Assembly (NCBI GenBank): GCA_027066365.1
Contig: JAMONV010000006.1
Span: forward strand, 84,806-148,805
Length of the DNA: 64,000 bases
Source of the DNA: Flavobacteriales bacterium
GTDB lineage: Bacteria; Bacteroidota; Bacteroidia; Flavobacteriales; Flavobacteriaceae
Direction: 5' to 3'
The translations under genes were made by a program, and so were the position numbers. The notes beneath the pieces were generated by a model. It did not search any database and had not been told where the DNA came from. It worked only from the letters and a program-made list of their open reading frames with translations. Below, piece by piece: positions 8,989 to 17,738 of this stretch. Position 1 is the first letter of the stretch, and each line of letters opens with the position of its first letter.

Positions 8989-10231
8989 GAGAGTTGGCGG
9001 AAGATTTGAGTTGATTGTATTGATACAAAATCGGATAAATCAAAACAAGAGAATACATCATATATTCCAAATTGTTTAATGAAAAAGTAAAAAGCATGTC
9101 AAAAAACAATAAAAAATAAATAATTATTATTAAAACCGGGACTTTTCGTCTGAATATGGGTGCCGTGAGGAGCAAAAAATAGAAAAAGCTTCCTATGATT
9201 CCCAGTTCCACAATGGGATGTGGTAAATAGGTGTCGGTTGTGGACAAATTTGCCCAGGCCATTTCATACCAATTGAATCCGCTTTCTTGATAATAAGGAG
9301 AATGATATTTGGTGGAGGCCGGACCGCCAAAAGCACCGATACCGCGACCGAAAAAGTTCAAATGCTTAATTTCGTCAAACATAACGCGGTATGATTCCGT
9401 CCGGGCGGTTTTCCCTTCAATAATATATGCTTGTAGGCGATATTCCATGTCTTGTACGAATTTTTTGGTTTGTTCGGGAAAATAGAAAGTGAGAATAATG
9501 GCAATCAATACAAGACCTGTTAAAACCTTTAGGAGATGTCGTCTAAAAAAATACATGATTATTACCAAAACCGATACCATGGTTTTATATGACAATGCGG
9601 AAAGAAATCCCAATACGGATGTTCCTAGAACGATTTTGCGATATTTCCCTCTGTAAAATGCATATAAAATAAAGAAAGACACGGCATTCATAAAAGCGTA
9701 AAATGCAAATTCCGTCACCAAACCCGTACCTCGTAAAATACCTCCCATGGTGCGCGCATAATAGCGAACGTTGTTAATGCGATAATAATACCACTGATCA
9801 ACACCTCGTATCCAATTATAGTAATTGACCAATTGAACAAGGAAATTGAGCACCACAAATATGGCAATAAATTTAATTACCAAGGGTAAATGTTTTCTGA
9901 TACAATAACCGTAGAACAATGCGGCCACCGAAAACATATAACGAATACCGTCTTCAATTCCCGCTTTGATATGAAAACTATGAAAAATGCCGTATATCCA
10001 AAAAGGTAAAAACAGTAGAAGTAAAATTAACAGATTTCGATCGGTTTTACGGCATGTGATTACGTATATCGACATATATGCAAATGACGATAGTTTCAAG
10101 ATCGTGCTGACGGAGTGATTTACATTGATAAATATTGCACCTAAATAGGTCAGAAAGAAAGGAAATAAAATCCCGAAGGATTTTAGTGGTGAAGTGCGAG
10201 GGTGTGTTGTGCTACTCTCAACTTTGAGCAT
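8963..10231 (-). CDS. O-antigen polymerase-like (Wzy-type) integral membrane protein
   Basis: This protein of 422 residues has about ten to twelve hydrophobic segments, and a large loop between about residues 265 and 340 containing Arg- and aromatic-rich stretches (MFDEIKHLNFFGRGIGAFGG; LPHPIVELGIIGSFFYF). The HPIVELGIIG block is similar in position to the short motif after the periplasmic loop of Wzy proteins. Wzy enzymes polymerise lipid-linked repeat units on the periplasmic face. The position between Wzx and the ligase-GT fusion supports this role. Sequence conservation in the family is low, so the assignment rests on topology and context. Confidence 0.75.
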   Translation of the reverse strand: MLKVESSTTHPRTSPLKSFGILFPFFLTYLGAIFINVNHSVSTILKLSSFAYMSIYVITCRKTDRNLLILLLLFLPFWIYGIFHSFHIKAGIEDGIRYMFSVAALFYGYCIRKHLPLVIKFIAIFVVLNFLVQLVNYYNWIRGVDQWYYYRINNVRYYARTMGGILRGTGLVTEFAFYAFMNAVSFFILYAFYRGKYRKIVLGTSVLGFLSALSYKTMVSVLVIIMYFFRRHLLKVLTGLVLIAIILTFYFPEQTKKFVQDMEYRLQAYIIEGKTARTESYRVMFDEIKHLNFFGRGIGAFGGPASTKYHSPYYQESGFNWYEMAWANLSTTDTYLPHPIVELGIIGSFFYFLLLTAPIFRRKVPVLIIIIYFLLFFDMLFTFSLNNLEYMMYSLVLIYPILYQYNQLKSSANSHENRISFS

Positions 10232-11540
10232 ATCGGTTTAAAATATATTTTGTAAAAATAAGCAATAATAACGTAGAAACCAGGCTTTGCAAAACAAAAG
10301 TCCAGGCAGTACCTTTCACACCGAAATGCGAAATTAAATAATAAGCAACCGGGAACACGAATAATATAATTAATCCCGAAATCAAAGCGATGTATTTCAT
10401 CTTGCCGAGGGTCAGGAAAACGGCGCCTTTCAGGGCAGCCAAGGCATTGATAAACCAACCGATTAACAACCACCGGAGCAAGGGCATGGCGCTATCATAT
10501 TTCGATCCGAAAATCAAGCCGAGAAACCACGGAAGGAAAATTATCAAAATCATAACGGCCAAGGCGGCAATAAAACCAAACCAATTTTCGAACTTTCTTA
10601 GTGTTTTCCGGTATGCAACCGGGTCGGTGACTTTGGAAGCCAATTTCGGAATGATGAATTGTTGAACACTGCTAGTGAAAATATTCAATCCTTGAACGAT
10701 AATTAAAGCAAATGAATATTGACCGAACAATACCCGATCGGTAATCAAATAATTGGTCATGAGATAACCGCCTTGCAATTTGATTTGATCCACGATTTGA
10801 GCCGTGAAAGCGTGTGTGGATAAATGCTTGAGGTGTTGTTTCAATCGGTCGGGAATGCCCGGATGAATCAGAGCGGAGAGACGTAATTGCAGGTCGTAGG
10901 ACAGAAACAAAACAATGAGTGTCGTTGTGATAACGGATGAAAAAATGTATCCTTTCAGGTAGAAAAACCATGTCATGCTCAAAATGATGATGATGGAAAG
11001 CAATTTGCTATAAAAAACCAGCAAACTAATGCGCTTGAACTCGTGCAGCGCTTGATAGTAGCGAATGAAAAATTGCAATATAACGGCAGGAACGATGATA
11101 AGGGCATACCGGCAAAACCAATCATTCAAGTATTCGTCCATGGAAATCAATCTTGCGAATCCCCATATTTCGGCGATGACAAAAATCAATAAAGAAAAAA
11201 GAATGATATAGCGGAGTGCATAATGAAAAACCTCTTTCATATGTTGGCGATAGCGTTCATCGGGGACAATTTTCAGAATGGCAAAAATCATTCCGCCACT
11301 GCCTAATACAATGCCAATGTTCACATACGTTTCAATGGTTTTGATCACACCGACATAATAGGGGGTCATGATTTTGGCAATGAGCAAATGTGCGGCAAAC
11401 ACAATTAATTGCACGGAATAATTGGAAACAATCAAATGAAAAAATCCTTTTTCCCGGAGTTTTTTGAGTTCGTTAGCGGGGTTCATCGGGCTTTGATATG
11501 TTACGGTTTCAAATTTCCGGTTTTTATCCCGAACGGACAA
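10218..11540 (-). CDS. Polysaccharide flippase (Wzx-like, MOP superfamily)
   Basis: At 440 residues with about twelve to fourteen transmembrane segments, this protein has the typical length and pattern of MATE/MVF-type flippases: LKKLREKGFFHLIVSNYSVQ at the N-terminus, LIAKIMTPYYVGVIKTIETY, and GSKYDSAMPLLRWLLIG in the second half. Wzx proteins move undecaprenyl-linked repeat units across the inner membrane. Met19 (base 11486), just before NPANELKKL, is a plausible alternative start that fits family N-termini better. It is the first gene of the minus-strand operon and overlaps the Wzy-like gene by 14 bp. Confidence 0.9.
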   Translation of the reverse strand: MSVRDKNRKFETVTYQSPMNPANELKKLREKGFFHLIVSNYSVQLIVFAAHLLIAKIMTPYYVGVIKTIETYVNIGIVLGSGGMIFAILKIVPDERYRQHMKEVFHYALRYIILFSLLIFVIAEIWGFARLISMDEYLNDWFCRYALIIVPAVILQFFIRYYQALHEFKRISLLVFYSKLLSIIIILSMTWFFYLKGYIFSSVITTTLIVLFLSYDLQLRLSALIHPGIPDRLKQHLKHLSTHAFTAQIVDQIKLQGGYLMTNYLITDRVLFGQYSFALIIVQGLNIFTSSVQQFIIPKLASKVTDPVAYRKTLRKFENWFGFIAALAVMILIIFLPWFLGLIFGSKYDSAMPLLRWLLIGWFINALAALKGAVFLTLGKMKYIALISGLIILFVFPVAYYLISHFGVKGTAWTFVLQSLVSTLLLLIFTKYILNRYAQS

Positions 11541-11660
11541 ACCGAACGATTATTATCCATTGGAAAATGATTTATGCCGGATGTCATTTTTTGTTTAAAC
11601 ATTCGTTGATTTTAGCGTAAAAATATGATTTTTAGCATAAGTTCTCGATGAAGCGGTTTT

Positions 11661-11668
11661 TACATTTG
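11661..11668 (+). promoter_or_regulatory. Candidate -7 element (TACATTTG) of the Mbx operon
   Basis: TACATTTG fits the Bacteroidota -7 consensus TAnnTTTG and ends 16 bp before the first ATG of the operon. No clear TTTG was seen about 19 bp upstream, so only half of the promoter is supported. It lies in the 144-bp divergent gap between the polysaccharide operon and the Mbx operon. Confidence 0.45.
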
Positions 11669-11684
11669 AAACAAATATTTCCGG

Positions 11685-12194
11685 ATGAAAAAACAATCGA
11701 TAAGATTCAAAAATTACTTTTATACCTTTACATTATTGTGGCTTTTATGGTATGCATTTACCACCAGCCTTCAACCGGCAGAACTGACCGTTGGAGCCGT
11801 ATTATCGCTTTTCGTTGCATGGATAACGGTGAAATATTTCGATTGTTGCGATCCGATTTTAATTTATCCGGGGCGTATTGTTTATTTTGTCGGATATTTC
11901 TTTGTTTTCTTGCGGGCATTGATCAAAGCCAATTTCGACGTAGCGCGGCGCGTGATTAATCCCAAACTGCCGATTAATCCCGGTATTGTCAAATTCGAGA
12001 GCAAACTGCATAACCGTTTTGCCAAAATGGTGCTGGCCAACAGTATCACGCTTACGCCGGGTACCTTGACCGTGGACGTTATCGGCAACACGTTTTATAT
12101 CCACTGGATCGACGTGAAGGGAGGCGATCCGGAAACGGCTTACAAGGAAATAGCCGAACCTTTTGAACGCATTTTACTAAAAATATACGGATGA
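11685..12194 (+). CDS. mbxA: Mrp/Mnh subunit E-like protein of Mbx/Mbs complex
   Basis: The 169-residue protein is an MnhE/MrpE homologue with two or three N-terminal transmembrane helices and a soluble C-terminal domain. The family block is NSITLTPGTLTVDV near residue 125. It is the first gene of a cluster whose order matches the Pyrococcus mbx (mbs) operon, where this subunit belongs to the ion-translocating membrane arm. Its role is thought to be structural support of the Na+/H+ antiporter module. The start ATG follows a candidate -7 element. The 3' end overlaps the next gene by 4 bp. Confidence 0.93.
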   Translation: MKKQSIRFKNYFYTFTLLWLLWYAFTTSLQPAELTVGAVLSLFVAWITVKYFDCCDPILIYPGRIVYFVGYFFVFLRALIKANFDVARRVINPKLPINPGIVKFESKLHNRFAKMVLANSITLTPGTLTVDVIGNTFYIHWIDVKGGDPETAYKEIAEPFERILLKIYG

Positions 12195-12451
12195 CAGCAA
12201 TCGTAATCAATATCGCCTTGATGCTTATCGGAACCGCCGCCTTCATCGGGCTGTTGCGGTTTGTGAAAGGACCTACCGCCGCCGACCGTGCCGTGGCGTC
12301 CGACACACTGTCGGTCATCGGTATAGCGGGATTGGTACTATTGGCTTATGTATTTCGCCGCTACATTTACACCGACTTGGCGCTGGTGTATGCGGTCCTG
12401 GGATTTATCGGAATAATCGTCATTGCACGCTTCATAGAGCGGGCATTATAA
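12191..12451 (+). CDS. mbxB: Mrp/Mnh subunit F-like protein of Mbx/Mbs complex
   Basis: This is a short 86-residue membrane protein with three hydrophobic segments. Its central motif FVKGPTAADRAVASDTLSV is diagnostic for the MnhF/MrpF family. In Mrp antiporters and in group-4 hydrogenase relatives this small subunit sits in the Na+-translocating part of the membrane arm. Length is normal. It overlaps the upstream gene by 4 bp and is followed after 10 bp by the subunit G gene. Confidence 0.93.
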   Translation: MTAIVINIALMLIGTAAFIGLLRFVKGPTAADRAVASDTLSVIGIAGLVLLAYVFRRYIYTDLALVYAVLGFIGIIVIARFIERAL

Positions 12452-12461
12452 TATATAAGTT

Positions 12462-12842
12462 ATGGAAACCGTATTACTCATTCTGCACTACGCCGGCCTG
12501 TTCCTGATACTGCTGGGAAGCGTGTTCCTGTTTCTGGGCGCTTTGGGCATTTACAGGATGCCGGATTTGTATAACCGCCTGCAAGCCGGCACCAAGGCAA
12601 GTACTTTGGGCGCCATGAGCACCATATTGGGCGTGGGCTTGATCCAGCCGTCGTGGTTTATCAAGCTGTTTATTATCGTCATATTCATTGCCTTGGCCAA
12701 TCCGCTGAGTTCGCATGCACTGGCGCGAGCGTCCTACAAGGCGGGCGTCAAACCGATTATCACGTCGGATACGGACGAATATGCCGCCGTGGCCGACGAA
12801 GCGGGCAGACCGAAAACCGAAAAAAACACGCAAACGCTATGA
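12462..12842 (+). CDS. mbxC: Mrp/Mnh subunit G-like protein of Mbx/Mbs complex
   Basis: The protein (126 residues) shows three transmembrane helices and the MnhG/PhaG signature GALGIYRMPDLYNRLQAGTK, followed by STLG. MrpG is part of the small-subunit bundle (E, F, G) of Mrp-type antiporters. A polar, charged C-terminal tail of about 30 residues extends beyond the last helix. The stop TGA overlaps the next start by 4 bp, consistent with coupled translation of a multi-subunit complex. Confidence 0.92.
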   Translation: METVLLILHYAGLFLILLGSVFLFLGALGIYRMPDLYNRLQAGTKASTLGAMSTILGVGLIQPSWFIKLFIIVIFIALANPLSSHALARASYKAGVKPIITSDTDEYAAVADEAGRPKTEKNTQTL

Positions 12843-13132
12843 TATTCATCGTTTTTTTGGTCATTATGGCCGTCATCCTGATTGCCGCCGCCGTGTATTC
12901 GGTGGTGCAAAAGGACTTGCTATACGCCGTACTGGGAACGGGCGTGGTGAGCCTGGTGCTCTCGGTGTTTTTCTACTTGCTGCAAGCGCCTGACGTGGCC
13001 ATTACCGAAGCGGCCATAGGCATCGCCTTAACCACCATTATCTTTATCATCACCATTCGCAACACCACGCGCGACGAAGACAAATACTCCGAAGACTTGA
13101 TTAACCGCTTTAAACCGGAAGAAGATGCTTAA
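12839..13132 (+). CDS. mbxD: DUF4040 (MbhD/MnhA C-terminal-like) subunit
   Basis: The ATG at 12839, inside the stop of subunit G, gives a 97-residue protein; upstream codons in the same frame only shadow subunit G. It has three hydrophobic segments with YAVLGTGVVSLVLSVFFYLL and QAPDVAITEAAIGIALTT. The PDVAxTEAxIG block is the hallmark of DUF4040, which corresponds to a helix bundle in the C-terminal part of MrpA and to MbhD/MbxD of archaeal complexes. It is thought to form part of the ion path. The C-terminal tail is soluble, and the gene overlaps the next by 8 bp. Confidence 0.92.
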   Translation: MIFIVFLVIMAVILIAAAVYSVVQKDLLYAVLGTGVVSLVLSVFFYLLQAPDVAITEAAIGIALTTIIFIITIRNTTRDEDKYSEDLINRFKPEEDA

Positions 13133-13865
13133 AAAAATATTCGTATTGTTTCTGCTCACCGTAACGGGCGTGGCGCTTTGGCAAAGCTTTCGCCATGCGC
13201 CTTTCGGCGAAAACCGTGTGGGTGACGTGGAAAATCCCGAAACCGTATCGGCCTTTTACCTGAAACATTCGCCGGAGACATTGCACACGGCCAACAGCGT
13301 AACGGCCATTGTGGTGAATTTCCGTGGTTTCGATACCTTGGGCGAAGTAACCGTCTTGTTCCTGGCCGCCACCGGCTTGGCAAGCATACTCTACCGCCGC
13401 AAGGAAGACGAGGAGGAAGAAGGCGGCCACCTGCCGGTGCGTGTCAAACTCAAATCGTCCACCTTGGTGCGCACGGGCGCCAAAATCCTTTTCCCGTTGA
13501 TTTTGCTCTTGGGCATTTACGTGTTCGTTCACGGACACCTGACGCCGGGCGGGGGCTTCCAAGGAGGCGCCATTATTGCCACGGGATTTTTGCTCATGTT
13601 TATCACCTATAAACGATTTAACGTCAATCACAAAATCATGGTTTGGCTGGAAAGCCTGTCGGGATTGGCGTTTGTGTTGATCGGCCTTTACGGGCTGGTG
13701 GCTTACGGTTCGTTCCTGCAAAACATTCCTTGGACGGGCCGCCTGAACGATTTGATCAGCGGTGGACTTATCCCGTTGATTTACATATTTATCGGTATCA
13801 AAGTGGCTACCGAATTGACCAATGTCCTGGACACCTTGATGAACACCAAACCGCGTAAGAAATGA
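13125..13865 (+). CDS. mbxF: Fused MbhE-like and MnhB/MbxF-like subunit
   Basis: Residues 1 to about 90 carry NSVTAIVVNFRGFDTLGE, the block found at the far C-terminus of MrpA and in MbhE-type subunits. Residues from about 115 onward form MnhB/MrpB, with HGHLTPGGGFQGGAIIATGF and about four helices. A charged linker (RRKEDEEEEGG) joins the two. In Pyrococcus these parts belong to the small-subunit part of the membrane arm next to the antiporter subunits. The protein (246 residues) matches the sum of the two units. It overlaps the subunit C gene by 4 bp. Confidence 0.92.
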   Translation: MLKKIFVLFLLTVTGVALWQSFRHAPFGENRVGDVENPETVSAFYLKHSPETLHTANSVTAIVVNFRGFDTLGEVTVLFLAATGLASILYRRKEDEEEEGGHLPVRVKLKSSTLVRTGAKILFPLILLLGIYVFVHGHLTPGGGFQGGAIIATGFLLMFITYKRFNVNHKIMVWLESLSGLAFVLIGLYGLVAYGSFLQNIPWTGRLNDLISGGLIPLIYIFIGIKVATELTNVLDTLMNTKPRKK

Positions 13866-14254
13866 ACAGTTTTCAAGAAGTATTTATCCGGTATCGCGAA
13901 TTGATGGAAATCGCCGTGTACGGCGTGGCCATTTTGCTGATATTCATCGGCCTGTATGCCGTATTGACCAAAAAACACTTGGTGAAGGTGGTCATCGGGC
14001 TGTCCATTATGGATGCAGGCGTCAACCTGCTGTTTGTGGGCGTGGGCTACATTACCAACCATACGGCGCCTATCTTTTCGCCGGGCTACGAGGATGCGGC
14101 GGACAAAATGGTGGATCCCGTTCCGCAGGCATTGGTGCTCACGGCCATTGTGATAGGCTTTGCTGTAACGGCCTTGGCTCTTTCGTTGGTTATCCGGTTA
14201 TATCGTCATCATAAAACCGCAAATATCGAACAATTAAACTCATTGCGATGGTAA
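13862..14254 (+). CDS. mbxG: Mrp/Mnh subunit C-like protein (NuoK-like)
   Basis: At 130 residues with three transmembrane segments, this is an MnhC/NuoK homologue. Visible conserved parts are GLYAVLTKKHLVKVVIGLSI followed by MDAGVNL, and DPVPQALVLTAIVIGFAVTA. The PxPQALVLTAIVI block is typical for MrpC, MbhG and MbxG. NuoK-like subunits carry a buried acidic or polar ion path that connects the antiporter-like subunits. The gene overlaps both neighbours by a few bases. Confidence 0.94.
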   Translation: MNSFQEVFIRYRELMEIAVYGVAILLIFIGLYAVLTKKHLVKVVIGLSIMDAGVNLLFVGVGYITNHTAPIFSPGYEDAADKMVDPVPQALVLTAIVIGFAVTALALSLVIRLYRHHKTANIEQLNSLRW

Positions 14255-15729
14255 TCAGTCCCGTTCATTATATCGTAGCACCGCTGGCCGCAGCTTTTTT
14301 TATTCCGCTGCTCAACAAATTATATGACGACGCGGCGCGAGTGGTTCCCGGCATTGTGTTGGGCTATTTGGTGGTAGTGTCGGCCGTGCTGGTGCCGCAA
14401 GTGTTGTATAACGGTCCCATTACGGAAATCATTGCCGGCTGGCGGCCGCCGTTCGGTATCAACCTGGTGATGACGCCTTTTTCGGCCATATTGGCCCTAC
14501 TGGTGTCGTTTATGGCTTTTGTGATTTGGCTCTACGGTTTCCGTTTTCGCCGCACCTTGAAAGGCGGCGTGGTGATGTATTACGAAATCCTGCAAATGAT
14601 GATGACCGCCGGTGCACTGGGAATCATCCTGACGGGCGACCTGTTCAACATGTTCGTCTTTGTGGAAATCGCGGGCATTACGGCCATTTCGCTGTCGGCT
14701 TTCTACCGTGACCGCGACGGCGCCGAAGCGGGCTTCAAATATATGTTATTGGGCAGTCTGGCATCGGTGTTCCTGCTTTTGGGTATACTGCTGCTCTACA
14801 CGCAAACGCATTCGCTCAATATGGCACAAATCGCCGAACGCATGCCGGCCGTGGCGCAAGGTGTGAAGATTATAGCGTTGATTTTCCTGCTGGTGTCCCT
14901 GGGCATCGAAGCCGAAATGTTTCCGCTCAACAGCTGGGCGCCGGACGCTTATTCGCAAGCGCCTTCGCCTACGAGTGCGGCCTTTGCGGCGGTGCTGGGC
15001 GTGGCGGCCGTGTATGCCTTGGCTCGTGTGAGCTACACCTTGTTTGATGCGCAATCGGTGAGTATGTTCCTGATGGTCATGGGCTTTCTGACCATGTTTT
15101 TTGCCGAAACGGCGGCCATTGCACAAACCGACCTGAAACGCATGCTGGCCTATTCGAGCATGGGGCAAATGGGCCTGGTGATGGTGGCGCTGGGCATCGG
15201 CAACGAAACGGCTTTGTTCGGGGCATTGTTCCTGATTATCAACCATGCCGTTATCAAAGCATTGCTCTTTATGACAGGCAGTTATTTTATTTACAATAAC
15301 AACTCCAAACGCCTGGTGGCGCTCAATGGTATTCACAAGCGCTTGCCGTATGTGTCGTTCCTGTTTTCGCTGGGCGCATTGGCCATCATCGGTTTTCCGC
15401 CTTTTTCGGGCTTTTGGAGCAAGTTCTACATTCTGTCGGGCGCGGCCAAGCGCGAATTGTTGCCGCTCATCATCGGTATTTTGGCCATTACCATTGTGGA
15501 AATGACCTATTACCTGCGCGTCATCGGACGGATTTATTTCGGTAAGGAAGAAACCGAACCGGCATCGCACAAGCCGAGCATCAACGCCTTGGTGGCCATG
15601 ACGTCCCTGGCGGTGATTATCGTGGTGTTGGGGCTCTATCCCGGCCTGATTTCCGGTTATCTGCACAAGGCAAGCATGTTCTTGCTGGATAAACAGGCTT
15701 ATATTCAAAACGTATTAAGTGTAAAATAA
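14248..15729 (+). CDS. mbxH: Antiporter-like subunit (MnhD/NuoN type), first ion pump
   Basis: This is a fourteen-helix proton/sodium antiporter-like protein of 493 residues (Proton_antipo_M family). The core contains EIAGITAISLSAFYRDRDGA, the region GIEAEMFPLNSWAPDAYSQA followed by PSPTSA, and AQTDLKRMLAYSSMGQMGLV. Family members pump H+ or exchange Na+ through buried Lys and Glu residues; the Glu in the second motif fits this. In the Mbs complex of Pyrococcus two such subunits occur, as here. The stop TAA shares a base with the start of the next gene. Confidence 0.94.
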   Translation: MVISPVHYIVAPLAAAFFIPLLNKLYDDAARVVPGIVLGYLVVVSAVLVPQVLYNGPITEIIAGWRPPFGINLVMTPFSAILALLVSFMAFVIWLYGFRFRRTLKGGVVMYYEILQMMMTAGALGIILTGDLFNMFVFVEIAGITAISLSAFYRDRDGAEAGFKYMLLGSLASVFLLLGILLLYTQTHSLNMAQIAERMPAVAQGVKIIALIFLLVSLGIEAEMFPLNSWAPDAYSQAPSPTSAAFAAVLGVAAVYALARVSYTLFDAQSVSMFLMVMGFLTMFFAETAAIAQTDLKRMLAYSSMGQMGLVMVALGIGNETALFGALFLIINHAVIKALLFMTGSYFIYNNNSKRLVALNGIHKRLPYVSFLFSLGALAIIGFPPFSGFWSKFYILSGAAKRELLPLIIGILAITIVEMTYYLRVIGRIYFGKEETEPASHKPSINALVAMTSLAVIIVVLGLYPGLISGYLHKASMFLLDKQAYIQNVLSVK

Positions 15730-17570
15730 TGGATATCTACGTAGCATTATTGATATTGTTCGGCGGCGCCTTAGTAGCCTTTTTTATCGACGACCTGAAC
15801 CGGCGATGGACAGGACCGGTGGCTTTGGCTTTTGCCTTGGCGGCGGCCGTGGCTTTTGCCTTGACGCCTGAGGGCCAACACTTACGCCTGTCGATCCTGG
15901 GCTTCGACTTGCATTGGCAACAGGATTCGGCGGCGCGCTTTTTCGGATGGATTGTGCTGGGACTGACGGTGCTTGCTTTAATCTATTCGGTCAAATATAT
16001 GGAAGGCAAGGCGCGTTTGGGCTATTTTTATGCGGTTTTCCTGATGAGTGCCGGTGGCATGCTGGGCGTGTCGGTGAGCCGCGACCTGATTTCGTTTTTT
16101 GTGTTTTGGGAAATCATGACTTGGACGTCGTTTCTGCTGGCCATTTATAATGCCTACTACGGCGTGGAAACCAAGGGCATCAAATACATTATTTTCAGTT
16201 CCATAGGTGCCTATGCCATGCTGACTGCCATTGTGATGGCGGGGCATTATTACCACACCTACGATCTAGCCGATCTGTGGCAGGCCGGAGCGTTTTCGTT
16301 CCGTAGCTATTGGTATATTCCCGCTTCCCTGATGCTGGGATTTGCTGTAAAGGCGGCGGTGGTGCCGTTCCACGTTTGGGCGCCGGACGTATATGCCAAA
16401 ACGCCGATGTCGTTTACCACCGTATTTTCGGGCGCCATGTCCAAAATGGGCGTCTTGGGCCTGCTTGTGGTGCTTACGGGCCTTTATGCCGGCGGCGGCG
16501 ACGGTATGTTCTGGTTCCGCTGGATTTTGGGCTGGCTGGGCGGTATCACGGCGGTGGCGGGCACATTGCAAGCCATTCGCCAAAACGATGCCAAGTATTT
16601 GCTGGCCTATTCGTCGGTGGCGCAATTGGGCTATATCGTAACGGCCTTGGCCACGGGCACGCGCCTGGGATTGATGGCGGCGCTGTATTTGGCCGTGTTG
16701 CATGCGGCTTTTAAGGGCGCGCTGTTTATGGTGGCGGGCGCGGTGGAAAAACAAGCCGGCACTACGGATTTTCGTGAAATTTCGGGCTTGATCAAACGCA
16801 TGCCTTGGACCTTCTTTGTGGCGTTGGTGTCGGTGATTTCGTTGGCGGGCGTGCCGCCGTTGGGCGGTTTTGTGGGCAAATGGTTGCTCTACGAAAGCCT
16901 GATTACCGAAACGCACAGTTATTTCCTGGTGATTGTGATATTTTTCTCGTCTACGGCCGCCTTTTTGTATGCCTACCGCTTCCTGTTCGGGCTGTTCCTG
17001 GGACAAGCCGAAGAGGAAATCAAGCAGGTGAAGGAAGCGTCGTGGTGGATGCTGCTGCCGATGCTGGTTTTGGCGGCGGTGTCGATCGTAACGGGCATGT
17101 ATCCCGGATTGATATTTAAGCCGGCTGCCGACGTGCTGGCCGGATGGGGCTTGCCGGTGCCGGATTGGCATATGAGCATCTTGCTGAATAGATGGGGCAA
17201 TCAAGTGGATTTGGTTACCGTCGGCTCTACGGTGGGCGTCGTGTTTGTGCTGGTGGCTATTTACATTACGTTGAAAGGCCGCAAGACCACCAAGTGGGTC
17301 AGCACGAAGGATATTTCCACGTCGGGCGAAATTCCGTCGCCGCAAGACAACCTGACCTTCCAACGGGGCTTTTTCAAACCGTTCGAACGGGCTATCGGCC
17401 GTCTGTATGATTGGGACGCCAACGGCATTTGGGAAGATTTGGGCGCGGCGTTGGAGGCGTTTTTCGGTTTTGTACGTAAAATCTACACGGGGAATGCGCA
17501 GACGTATGCGTTGTATGTGATTGTGTTTTTGGTTGTTTTGTTGATTTTTGCTAGGAGAATATTTGGGTAA
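15729..17570 (+). CDS. Second antiporter-like subunit (NuoL/HyfB type)
   Basis: This larger antiporter subunit (613 residues) carries Proton_antipo_M motifs: LISFFVFWEIMTWTSFLLAI, KAAVVPFHVWAPDVYAKTPM and IRQNDAKYLLAYSSVAQLGY. After about residue 500 comes an amphipathic stretch and a final transmembrane helix, as in subunits that contact the peripheral arm. It corresponds to MbxH' of Pyrococcus. Having two pumps distinguishes Mbx/Mbs from the single-pump membrane hydrogenase Mbh. After its stop, a repeat-rich gap of 168 bp breaks the otherwise overlapping operon. Confidence 0.93.
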   Translation: MDIYVALLILFGGALVAFFIDDLNRRWTGPVALAFALAAAVAFALTPEGQHLRLSILGFDLHWQQDSAARFFGWIVLGLTVLALIYSVKYMEGKARLGYFYAVFLMSAGGMLGVSVSRDLISFFVFWEIMTWTSFLLAIYNAYYGVETKGIKYIIFSSIGAYAMLTAIVMAGHYYHTYDLADLWQAGAFSFRSYWYIPASLMLGFAVKAAVVPFHVWAPDVYAKTPMSFTTVFSGAMSKMGVLGLLVVLTGLYAGGGDGMFWFRWILGWLGGITAVAGTLQAIRQNDAKYLLAYSSVAQLGYIVTALATGTRLGLMAALYLAVLHAAFKGALFMVAGAVEKQAGTTDFREISGLIKRMPWTFFVALVSVISLAGVPPLGGFVGKWLLYESLITETHSYFLVIVIFFSSTAAFLYAYRFLFGLFLGQAEEEIKQVKEASWWMLLPMLVLAAVSIVTGMYPGLIFKPAADVLAGWGLPVPDWHMSILLNRWGNQVDLVTVGSTVGVVFVLVAIYITLKGRKTTKWVSTKDISTSGEIPSPQDNLTFQRGFFKPFERAIGRLYDWDANGIWEDLGAALEAFFGFVRKIYTGNAQTYALYVIVFLVVLLIFARRIFG

Positions 17571-17738
17571 ATGTTGTTGAATAGTTGAATAGTTGAATAG
17601 TTGAATAGTTGAATAGATGAAGGAATGTTGTTGTATAGTTGAAAAGTTGAAAAGTTGAAAAGATGAGGGGGATGGGAAATTGTTTAACTATGATTGAAAA
17701 AGTAAAAAGAGAAAATAATAATCAATAAAAAAATAAAG
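17571..17738. repeat. 8-bp tandem repeats between antiporter gene and IVP gene
   Basis: Five copies of GTTGAATA run from 17576 to 17615, and three copies of GTTGAAAA from 17638 to 17661. The same 8-mer family recurs at 18194-18228 (reverse orientation), 19901-20011, 21252-21316 and 22819-22905. All these lie in gaps of the Mbx operon, and two sites flank a four-helix-bundle gene in opposite orientation. Confidence 0.85.

Noticed and set aside
11648..11959. Open frame overlapping the MnhE-like gene
   Set aside because: It is in another frame than the well-supported subunit gene and includes the promoter element.
14746..15708. Long minus-strand frame (320 codons) within the antiporter gene
   Set aside because: His/Arg/Gln-rich shadow caused by GC-rich codons of the plus-strand gene.
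16266..17363. Long minus-strand frame (365 codons) within the second antiporter gene
   Set aside because: Same shadow effect; the plus-strand protein has clear family motifs.
17576..17661. CRISPR-like array
   Set aside because: The 8-bp units are directly adjacent, with no unique spacers, and no cas genes are near.
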